From Nitrospirota bacterium (GTDB taxonomy: Bacteria > Patescibacteriota > Gracilibacteria > UBA1369 > LOWO2-01-FULL-3), in contig JAACEU010000031.1 in the NCBI GenBank assembly GCA_011682355.1, positions 1 to 6,547 on the forward strand: a stretch of 6,547 nucleotides of DNA. Reading direction: 5' to 3'. Under the pieces are notes generated by a model. The model worked only from the letters and a program-made list of their open reading frames with translations. It did not search any database and was not told the origin of the DNA. Within the stretch, counting starts at the first letter, position 1. Each line of letters starts with the position of its first letter. Made by a program: the position numbers and the translations under genes. Below, in pieces: positions 1-5,602 of this stretch.

Positions 1-188
1 AAGGATACGACGAGTCGCTTCCATCAATGACATCACTGGGAGTAAAGGAAATAATCCCTTATATAGAAGGAGAAATGCCGCTCGAAGACTGCCTCGAAAT
101 CCTAAAAAGAAACACAAGAAGATATGCAAAAAGACAAATGACTTGGCTCAAAAGGTATGATAATGTGAGATGGCTAACACCGAAATAA
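1..188 (+). CDS. miaA: tRNA dimethylallyltransferase MiaA, C-terminal end (5' truncated by window)
   Basis: Only the last 61 codons (from base 3) and a TAA stop are visible; the rest lies upstream of the window. MiaA transfers a dimethylallyl group to N6 of A37 in tRNAs that read codons starting with U. The visible part starts with GYDESLPSMTSLGVKE, matching the family's GY..SLP.M..LGYKE segment. It continues with an acidic stretch (EGEMPLEDCLEILK) and then the diagnostic C-terminal motif NTRRYAKRQMTWLKR. The usual Phe of the TWF ending is Leu here, a mild change. The nucleotide-binding P-loop and most of the catalytic domain are outside the window. The 3' end overlaps recJ, which suggests co-transcription and translational coupling. 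Identification is by recognition of conserved family motifs. Confidence 0.9.
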   Translation, partial: GYDESLPSMTSLGVKEIIPYIEGEMPLEDCLEILKRNTRRYAKRQMTWLKRYDNVRWLTPK

Positions 189-1831
189 TGTCAGTCCTGG
201 GAAAAAAATGGATAATAAAAAATAGTGACGAATCAAAAAATACTTTTGATAAAATTCTCGAAAATAGGGGGCTTTTAGATGATGATAAAGAAGAAAAAAC
301 ACTCCACGATCCTTTTCTGTTTAAGGATATGAATCGAGTGATCGCGCGTATAAAAGAAGCAATTGATAAAAAAGAAAGAGTAGTGGTTTTTGGAGATTAT
401 GATGTGGATGGAATTACGGGAACCGCGATTCTTGTGCATGTTTTGAAAAAGTTAGGAGCAAATGTCTCTTACAGATTGCCTCACAGAGTAGACGACGGCT
501 ACGGTTTGTCAGAAAAATTCATTGATGAACTAACTGGACTAGATGTGAAACTTTTAATTACTACAGATTGCGGAATTTCATGCGAAAAAGAGATCGCAAA
601 GGCCGCAAAGCAAGGAATGGAGACAATAGTTACTGATCATCACACAATCCCGGAAAAAGGAGTTCCAAGCAAGGCGATAGGCATTTTGCATCCAAAAGAT
701 CCAAAGTCACAGTATCCGTTTAAGGGGCTGACCGGCGCAGGAGTTGCATTGAAATTGGCTCAAGCTTTGATGCCGGCAGAAGAATCATTCAGCCCGCTCA
801 TAGATCTGGCGGCACTTGGTACAGTTGCAGATCTCGGATCACTAAAAGGAGAGAATTGGTACATCGTCAAAAAAGGACTGGAAAACCTAATGAATACGAA
901 ATGGGTTGGACTCAAAAAGATAATGGAATTAGCAGATATAAAAGAAATGTCCTCGTCATCAATAGGTTATCGAATTGCACCAAGAATCAATGCGGCGGGC
1001 AGAATAGGAAATCCGTATTTGGCCCTTTCACTTCTCCTTCAAGAAGAAGTGAGTGAAAAGGTAAACAAACTTGGAGACGAACTTGAAGCATTAAACACGA
1101 AAAGAAAAGAAATGACTTTTGAAGCTCAAAACCAAGCTGAGTTATTGATTGATAAAAATAATCTTCCATATATTATAATGGTGGAAAGCCCAGACTGGCA
1201 TGTTGGGATTATTGGTCTAATAGCTGGTAGGATGGCGGAAAAATATATGAGGCCGTCAATCATAATGCAGGATTTTGGTGACACTTTGGTCGCTTCTGCA
1301 AGGAGTAGGGATTCATTCGACATAATAGAAGCGATTACCAAGCACAAAGATTTACTCATAAGTTTCGGAGGACATGCGCAAGCGGCAGGATTTAATCTAA
1401 AAAAAGCAAATCTCCAAAAGTTTAAGAGAGCAATAGAAAAGGAGGCAAAAGCAAAGCTCAAGAATAAAAATCTCAAACCAACTCTCGAAATCGACTGCAG
1501 AATAGACTCAAAGGAGATAAGCATGAATTTTATAAAAGAACTAAATAAACTTAGCCCATTTGGGATAGGAAATACACAACCGGTATTTATCCTCTCCGGC
1601 ATAGAACCCCAATTTATCCAACAAGTAGGCAAAGAAAAACAACATCTCAAATTCTCAACCCGTATTAATGACAAAGAAATAAGCACAATTGCATTTAGAA
1701 TGGGGGAATTTGCCGATGAAATGAGAAGACACAGAAAAATAGACGTTGTATTTCATCTCGAAAAAAATGTATGGAGATACAAAGAGCAATTGCAACTCCA
1801 GATGCTGGACTTTAGAAAAACTTCTGACTAA
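170..1831 (+). CDS. recJ: single-stranded-DNA-specific exonuclease RecJ
   Basis: RecJ degrades single-stranded DNA 5' to 3' in recombinational and mismatch repair and depends on divalent metal. The 553 residues are close to the usual length of about 560-580. All catalytic DHH motifs are present: GDYDVDG (residues 75-81), TTDCG around D133, DHH at 156-158, and DLAALGTVAD at 212-221. These are followed by the APRINAAGR segment (270-278). The DHHA1 domain has ESPDWHVGIIGLIAGR, ASARSRD and the FGGHAQAAGF nucleic-acid-binding motif starting at F399. The C-terminal part (about 440-550) fits the RecJ OB-fold domain. One oddity is GENW at 227-230, where RecJ proteins normally carry Arg in place of W230. 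The start is ambiguous: ATG170 gives a 19-base overlap with miaA. ATG188 (codon 7) forms a TAATG stop/start with miaA and yields the more typical N-terminus MSVLGKKWIIKN. Neither has a well-placed Shine-Dalgarno. Confidence 0.95.
   Translation: MANTEIMSVLGKKWIIKNSDESKNTFDKILENRGLLDDDKEEKTLHDPFLFKDMNRVIARIKEAIDKKERVVVFGDYDVDGITGTAILVHVLKKLGANVSYRLPHRVDDGYGLSEKFIDELTGLDVKLLITTDCGISCEKEIAKAAKQGMETIVTDHHTIPEKGVPSKAIGILHPKDPKSQYPFKGLTGAGVALKLAQALMPAEESFSPLIDLAALGTVADLGSLKGENWYIVKKGLENLMNTKWVGLKKIMELADIKEMSSSSIGYRIAPRINAAGRIGNPYLALSLLLQEEVSEKVNKLGDELEALNTKRKEMTFEAQNQAELLIDKNNLPYIIMVESPDWHVGIIGLIAGRMAEKYMRPSIIMQDFGDTLVASARSRDSFDIIEAITKHKDLLISFGGHAQAAGFNLKKANLQKFKRAIEKEAKAKLKNKNLKPTLEIDCRIDSKEISMNFIKELNKLSPFGIGNTQPVFILSGIEPQFIQQVGKEKQHLKFSTRINDKEISTIAFRMGEFADEMRRHRKIDVVFHLEKNVWRYKEQLQLQMLDFRKTSD
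186..190 (+). promoter_or_regulatory. TAATG stop/start overlap, candidate coupled start of recJ
   Basis: The miaA stop TAA (186-188) shares its last A with an ATG (188-190) that is in frame with recJ at codon 7. Such one-base overlaps are a classic arrangement for translational coupling, where the terminating ribosome reinitiates. Upstream ATG170 has only a distant AAAAGG (150-155), 14 bases away. The sequence does not settle which start is used. Confidence 0.5.
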
Positions 1832-1840
1832 AATTACACT

Positions 1841-3355
1841 ATGAAAAAACTTATTCTTATCCTAATAACAGCGATTCTCACTACAGCAACTGCTTATGCA
1901 TTAGATACAGAAGATTGGTATCAATATAATGGATATTCCACTTCACATACATTTTCCGTAAATTTTCCAATCGACTGGCAATCCAAAACGTATGGTGACG
2001 AAATGCAAGGCTTCGCCCCGGAAAAATCATACAGCGATTCATTCTTCATTCTTCAAGAATTTGAGGGGAAAACACTGGACCAGATCATATATTTCTACGT
2101 AAACGAAAGCACTGAACTCGTGGAAATCAAGGACATATTCTTCTCGGACGCAAGTGACTTAATAGCAAAAGAGGCCATTTACCTGGACACGGATGCCGGC
2201 AAAAAATACTCAAGAACCATCATAAAAAGAGGAAGCCTTATTTTGGTATTAAGCGGCCGACAACTGGAAAATGTCGAAGATTTCCCGATTCCAGAAGAAT
2301 ACCGCGAAACAGTAGAAGCTATTTACGATTCCTTCAAATTCACTGATGATTGGCATCAATATATAGACCTCGAAGACTCATTTTCGTTCATTTTTCCGTC
2401 AGAACTTGAAATAGAAACACTTTCTGACGGAGTAACAGTTCTCAATCCGGACAACCAAGAAATAATATTCAGTGTATTTAAATATCCGGACACCGAACTC
2501 GAGGACGCGCCGGACGAAGCGGAAGGTTACAGCGAAGACCTCGATGCAGTAGAAGGAACATTTTTCCACGGAATGGAAAACGCACTGATAGGGACTTATT
2601 ACAACAGCGAGGCCAAAAAGAGTTTCAACAGAATTTTTGTAGAGAAGGCTGGCACAAGTTATGCTATCAGCGATGTAAACATAGAAACAAACTACCCAAG
2701 AATGGATTATTACAATCAATACGTGATTGAAATGGTAGAAAGTTTCGAATTTTTCGATATGGAAGCGGTTGAAAAATTATTCACAAATTTTCCGGATGTA
2801 ACTATAGATCACCCAAACAGAACAGCGATAAATGCATTGGCGAATAGAGAGATAATAGCCGGTTATCCCGATGGGACATTCAAGCCCGATGACGAGATAA
2901 ACAGAGCCGAACTTACCAAAATGGTGGTAGCAACAAGGCTCGAACCGGACTCGGACGAATACAAAAATTGTTTCTCGGACGTAAGAGATCAGTGGTTCGC
3001 ACCATATATTTGTTATGCGAAAGAGCAGGGATGGGTCAATGGTTATGATGATGGTACGTTCAAACCAAATCAGAAAATCACCAGAGTCGAATCGATTAAA
3101 GTGATTTTGGAAGTACTGTTCGAGGAAATCGAAGAAGGAGAAATTATCGAAGGACAAACGGCTTTGGATATACACACTGACAAATGGTACAGCAAATATT
3201 TCATCTTTGCCGACAATAGAGGCCTATTGGACAAACAACATATCACGCTCAGTGATGAGGGATACAACTACTATCCAAGTGGAAACATCTCCCGGAAAGA
3301 GGTGGCTGAATCCATCTACAGGAGCATAATGAATTTTACCCTTTCTTTCCTCTAG
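1841..3355 (+). CDS. exported protein with two tandem PsbP/MOG1-like repeats and C-terminal SLH domains
   Basis: This is a 504-residue predicted secreted or cell-surface protein. The N-terminus is a signal peptide: Lys-Lys, then a hydrophobic core, and a likely cleavage site after AYA (18-20). There is no lipobox Cys. Residues 24-167 and 169-305 look like tandem copies of one domain: each begins T(E/D)DW.QY and contains FS(V/F).FP. Each also has an FF...LI...Y...A.KK..R core and ends in SF(K/E)F. The fold resembles PsbP/MOG1-like domains, which is inference. Three SLH repeats follow. SLH1 (317-363) has GYPDGTFKP and NRAE; SLH2 (378-425) has GYDDGTFKP and TRVE. SLH3 (441-497) is degenerate, with SRKE but no GY.DGTF. 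SLH domains usually anchor proteins to cell-wall polymers. The only two cysteines, C377 and C391, flank the start of SLH2 and could form a disulfide. It lies 9 bases after recJ, with no visible Shine-Dalgarno. Its specific function is unknown. Confidence 0.88.
   Translation: MKKLILILITAILTTATAYALDTEDWYQYNGYSTSHTFSVNFPIDWQSKTYGDEMQGFAPEKSYSDSFFILQEFEGKTLDQIIYFYVNESTELVEIKDIFFSDASDLIAKEAIYLDTDAGKKYSRTIIKRGSLILVLSGRQLENVEDFPIPEEYRETVEAIYDSFKFTDDWHQYIDLEDSFSFIFPSELEIETLSDGVTVLNPDNQEIIFSVFKYPDTELEDAPDEAEGYSEDLDAVEGTFFHGMENALIGTYYNSEAKKSFNRIFVEKAGTSYAISDVNIETNYPRMDYYNQYVIEMVESFEFFDMEAVEKLFTNFPDVTIDHPNRTAINALANREIIAGYPDGTFKPDDEINRAELTKMVVATRLEPDSDEYKNCFSDVRDQWFAPYICYAKEQGWVNGYDDGTFKPNQKITRVESIKVILEVLFEEIEEGEIIEGQTALDIHTDKWYSKYFIFADNRGLLDKQHITLSDEGYNYYPSGNISRKEVAESIYRSIMNFTLSFL
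1910..2755 (+). repeat. internal duplication within the SLH protein (two copies of a domain of about 140 residues)
   Basis: The translated residues 24-167 (bases 1910-2341) and 169-305 (bases 2345-2755) align by eye through several anchors. TEDWYQY pairs with TDDWHQY, with the Trp residues 145 apart. FSVNFP pairs with FSFIFP, DAGKKYSR with EAKKSFNR, and EAIYDSFKF with IEMVESFEF. The duplication is visible in protein but not obvious in DNA, so it is old. Confidence 0.6.
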
Positions 3356-3381
3356 AAAATTTATAGTTCTATAGATATAAT
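3353..3381 (+). promoter_or_regulatory. possible upstream promoter for the NrnA-like gene
   Basis: A perfect TATAAT (3376-3381) lies 17 bases after TAGAAA (3353-3358), which matches TTGACA at four of six positions and includes the SLH gene's TAG stop. It would start transcription near 3388 and give a leader of about 74 bases. The region is very AT-rich, so a chance TATAAT is plausible. It is weaker than the promoter just downstream. Confidence 0.35.
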
Positions 3382-3408
3382 GATCTCCTTTTTGTTAAAA
3401 CAAGAGGG

Positions 3409-3437
3409 TTGACATATTCACAGAATTGTTCTAAAAT
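3409..3437 (+). promoter_or_regulatory. sigma70-type promoter of the NrnA-like DHH gene
   Basis: A consensus -35 TTGACA (3409-3414) and a -10 TAAAAT (3432-3437, five of six consensus positions) are separated by the optimal 17 bases. Transcription would begin near 3443-3445, only about 18 bases before the ATG at 3462. The predicted leader is AT-rich and has no Shine-Dalgarno. This is the only place in the window with both hexamers near consensus, and it sits exactly in the one plus-strand intergenic gap of notable length. Confidence 0.75.
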
Positions 3438-3461
3438 ATATAGATTACGTAAAATCCAAAA

Positions 3462-4823
3462 ATGCCAGAAGCGACGCAACAACAAGTTATTGATCTAATA
3501 AAAAGGAGTAATAAAATCCTAATAATGCCGTCATCTCCAGCTGATGGAGATTCGATAGGAGGTGCTATTGCTACTTATTTAGTGCTCAAAAAACTTGAAA
3601 AGGAGGTGACGATTGTATCACGAGAGGAAATCCCGGAGCTCCTTCAGTTTTTGCCACACACAAGTATGATAGGGAGCAATCTATCTTCCTCTACTGATTT
3701 TATAATTTCGATCAATTGCCAAGACGTAAAAATCGAAAATATAAAAAGCACAACAAAAGGCGACGACATAAATATAGTAATTACTCCAAGCGAAGGGCAT
3801 TTGTCTGAAGACAACATCACATTCAACAAAGGAAAAGTAGATTACGATCTAATCATTACAGTAGACACTGCTGAATTATCACAGCTCGGCAGCGTATACG
3901 AAGACAACATCGAATTATTCCACCGGGTTCCGGTAATAAATATCGATCATCATATTTCAAATACACATTTCGGAAAGATAAATTACACAGACATCATGGC
4001 CTCTTCCACCACTGAGCTTCTTCTAGATCTGTTTGAAGATATGGCGAAGGAAGAAAAAATGGATTTGATAGATGAAGACATAGCAACTCTACTATTAACG
4101 GGAATAATCACAGACACCGGAAGTTTCCAAAACGCAAACACAACACCCAGATCGTTTGCATCATCGGCGAAATTGATATCCTACGGTGCACGCCAACAAG
4201 AAATCATTCAACACATATACAAAACCAAACAGCTTTCTCAATTAAAACTTTGGGGAAGAGTACTTTCCAAAATCCAAACAGACGAAAAATACAAAATCGT
4301 CTGGTCGGTAGTTAGCCAACAAGACTTCAAAGATACTCAAAGTACGATAGAAGAAACCGGAGACATCATTGATGAACTAATGACCAACGCCCCGGGAGCG
4401 GAAATCGTATTTTTGATTAAAGAAAAAGAAGACGGGACAAGTTCAGTAAGCCTAAGAACAACAAATCCGGCAATTAACGCTTCAAAAATTGCTGAACAAT
4501 TCGGTGGTGGAGGACATGCCAGAGCGTCAGGGTTCAGAATCACAGACAAGGATCTGCGAGACGCAGAATATCAAATTATAAAGTATATGCGAGGCCTTCA
4601 AACGAAAAGACTCGGTATAACCGAAGAAACCGAAGAAGAATCCAAAAAAGAAGAGGAAAAACCAATGATCAACGTAGAAGAACTAATGCAAAGAGCCAAG
4701 GAAGCGGAAAAAGTCACAGAGTTGATGCCAAAAAAGAAGCTAAACCTCGCAAGCGAGCCAAAAAAAGAAGCCATCAAAGAAGAAGACCCAGACAAAGAAA
4801 TGACTTACAAATTTGAGGACTAA
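3462..4823 (+). CDS. DHH-family phosphoesterase, NrnA-like (oligoribonuclease/pAp phosphatase type), divergent
   Basis: This 453-residue DHH/DHHA1 protein belongs to the NrnA-type branch, whose studied members degrade very short oligonucleotides and/or dephosphorylate pAp. Visible motifs are DGD at 28-30, VDT with D135, IDHHISN with D162-H163-H164, TDTGSF with D218, and the DHHA1 motif GGGGHARASGF with H352. Three features are odd. First, motif I reads PSSPADGD where NrnA proteins have H.NPDGD, so the first His is Ser. Second, motifs I and II are about 105 residues apart, with an apparent insertion of about 45 residues that includes the strand-like TDFIISINCQ. Third, residues from about 383 form a Lys/Glu-rich tail absent from typical NrnA (about 310-340 residues). 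Its promoter and short leader lie directly upstream. At its 3' end, the stop overlaps that of convergent yebC. The family is secure, but substrate and activity are uncertain. Confidence 0.88.
   Translation: MPEATQQQVIDLIKRSNKILIMPSSPADGDSIGGAIATYLVLKKLEKEVTIVSREEIPELLQFLPHTSMIGSNLSSSTDFIISINCQDVKIENIKSTTKGDDINIVITPSEGHLSEDNITFNKGKVDYDLIITVDTAELSQLGSVYEDNIELFHRVPVINIDHHISNTHFGKINYTDIMASSTTELLLDLFEDMAKEEKMDLIDEDIATLLLTGIITDTGSFQNANTTPRSFASSAKLISYGARQQEIIQHIYKTKQLSQLKLWGRVLSKIQTDEKYKIVWSVVSQQDFKDTQSTIEETGDIIDELMTNAPGAEIVFLIKEKEDGTSSVSLRTTNPAINASKIAEQFGGGGHARASGFRITDKDLRDAEYQIIKYMRGLQTKRLGITEETEEESKKEEEKPMINVEELMQRAKEAEKVTELMPKKKLNLASEPKKEAIKEEDPDKEMTYKFED
4820..4823. other. convergent overlapping stop codons (CTAA)
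   Basis: The plus-strand TAA of the NrnA-like gene (4821-4823) and the minus-strand TAG of yebC (4822-4820) overlap in four bases. The two reading frames therefore meet with no spacer. Any transcription termination must occur inside the opposing gene, producing antisense 3' ends. Confidence 0.95.
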
Positions 4824-5569
4824 ACCTGTTCCAAAATCTCCACAGGAATATCGAAGTTAGAGTAAACATTCGAAACATCCTCATCATCTTCCAGAGCTTC
4901 AACCAATTTCAGAACCTTTTTTGCATTCTCCAGATCCTCGATCTTCACCGGATTCTTCCCAATAAAATCAAATTCAGCCTTCCCCACCTCAAACCCAGCA
5001 CCCTTCAAGCTGTCATTAACCTTCATCAAATCAGAAGGCGCCGTAATTATCTCAAATTCACTATCCTCAACCGAAATATCCTCCGCCCCGGCATCAATCG
5101 CAGCAAGCTCAGCCTCATCAGCATCCATCGAACCGGCTTTCGCAAGAATAACACCCTTCTTTTCAAACATATGCCCAACACTTCCGGCTCCACCCATCTG
5201 CCCGCCATTTTTCTGCATAATTATTCGCACATTCGCAGCCGAACGATTTTTATTATCGGTAATAACCTGGACATACATGGCGGTACCGGCAGGACCAAAA
5301 CCTTCATACATAAGTTCAGCTAATTGAGCACCATCCTTGTCACCACCGGCTCCTTTCGCGATCGCTTTCTCGATATTGGCATTTGGAACGTTATCAGCCT
5401 TCGCGTTTGTAATAGCGGATCGTAGACCTGGATTCATTTCGGGATCAGCACCTCCATCACGCGCGGCAATTGTAATAAGCTTCGCATGTTTTGTGAAAAG
5501 CTTTCCTCTCTTCGCGTCCAATGCTCCCTTTTTATGTTTAATAGAATGCCATTTCGAATGTCCGGACAT
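4820..5569 (-). CDS. yebC: YebC/TACO1-family protein
   Basis: The 249 residues match the usual YebC length of about 240-250. The N-terminal signature MSGHSKWHSIKHKKGALDAKRGK is followed by the conserved LFTKHAKLITIAARDGG. Further family segments are NPGLRSAITNAKADNVPNANIEKAIAKG, YEGFGPAGTAMYV, TDNKNRSAANVR and GGQMGGAGSVGHMF. The acidic C-terminal end (ALEDDEDVSNVYSNFDIP) is also typical. Family members were long annotated as transcriptional regulators. Bacterial YebC and mitochondrial TACO1 are now linked to translation, helping ribosomes through difficult sequences such as proline runs. This is a cytoplasmic role. The start at ATG 5569 is fixed by the MSGHSKW signature, and no Shine-Dalgarno precedes it. 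It lies 30 bases downstream of the malic enzyme gene on the same strand, has a likely promoter of its own in that gap, and ends in TAG, sharing bases with the NrnA-like gene's stop. Confidence 0.95.
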   Translation of the reverse strand: MSGHSKWHSIKHKKGALDAKRGKLFTKHAKLITIAARDGGADPEMNPGLRSAITNAKADNVPNANIEKAIAKGAGGDKDGAQLAELMYEGFGPAGTAMYVQVITDNKNRSAANVRIIMQKNGGQMGGAGSVGHMFEKKGVILAKAGSMDADEAELAAIDAGAEDISVEDSEFEIITAPSDLMKVNDSLKGAGFEVGKAEFDFIGKNPVKIEDLENAKKVLKLVEALEDDEDVSNVYSNFDIPVEILEQV

Positions 5570-5593
5570 AACAATTTATTATTAAGTGGTCGG

Positions 5594-5602
5594 ATTATAT
5601 CA
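5594..5602 (-). promoter_or_regulatory. extended -10 promoter for yebC
   Basis: Read on the minus strand, TGATATAAT is a perfect extended -10 element (TGn followed by TATAAT at 5599-5594). Its TGA is also the stop codon of the malic enzyme gene. The hexamer at a 17-base spacing (TCGCTA, 5622-5617) matches the -35 consensus at only three of six positions, as is common when an extended -10 is present. The predicted start is near 5587, about 18 bases before the yebC ATG, giving an AT-rich leader without Shine-Dalgarno. Confidence 0.6.

Noticed and set aside
150..155. AAAAGG before recJ as a ribosome binding site.
   Set aside because: It ends 14 bases before ATG170 and over 30 before ATG188, too far for a normal Shine-Dalgarno, and it is part of the conserved miaA coding sequence.
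1126..1686. Open frame of 186 codons on the minus strand inside recJ.
   Set aside because: It lies antisense to an intact recJ with clear motifs. Its translation is Leu/Ser/Phe-rich with no recognisable domain, as expected for a shadow frame.
3363..3375. Palindrome around TATAGTTCTATAGA, considered as an operator.
   Set aside because: Short AT-only palindromes are common in this composition, and no second copy exists near the other promoters.
3385..3406. Imperfect hairpin (CTC...TTGT TAAA ACAA...GAG) in the SLH/DHH gap, considered as a terminator for the recJ-SLH unit.
   Set aside because: It is AT-rich and bulged, no T-run follows, and its right arm abuts the -35 TTGACA. The base pairing is no better than expected in such AT-rich DNA.
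4825..4846. Inverted repeat CCTGT...ACAGG just inside the 3' end of yebC, considered as a terminator.
   Set aside because: The stem is only 5 bp with a 12-base loop, it has no T-run on either strand, and it lies within the yebC coding sequence.
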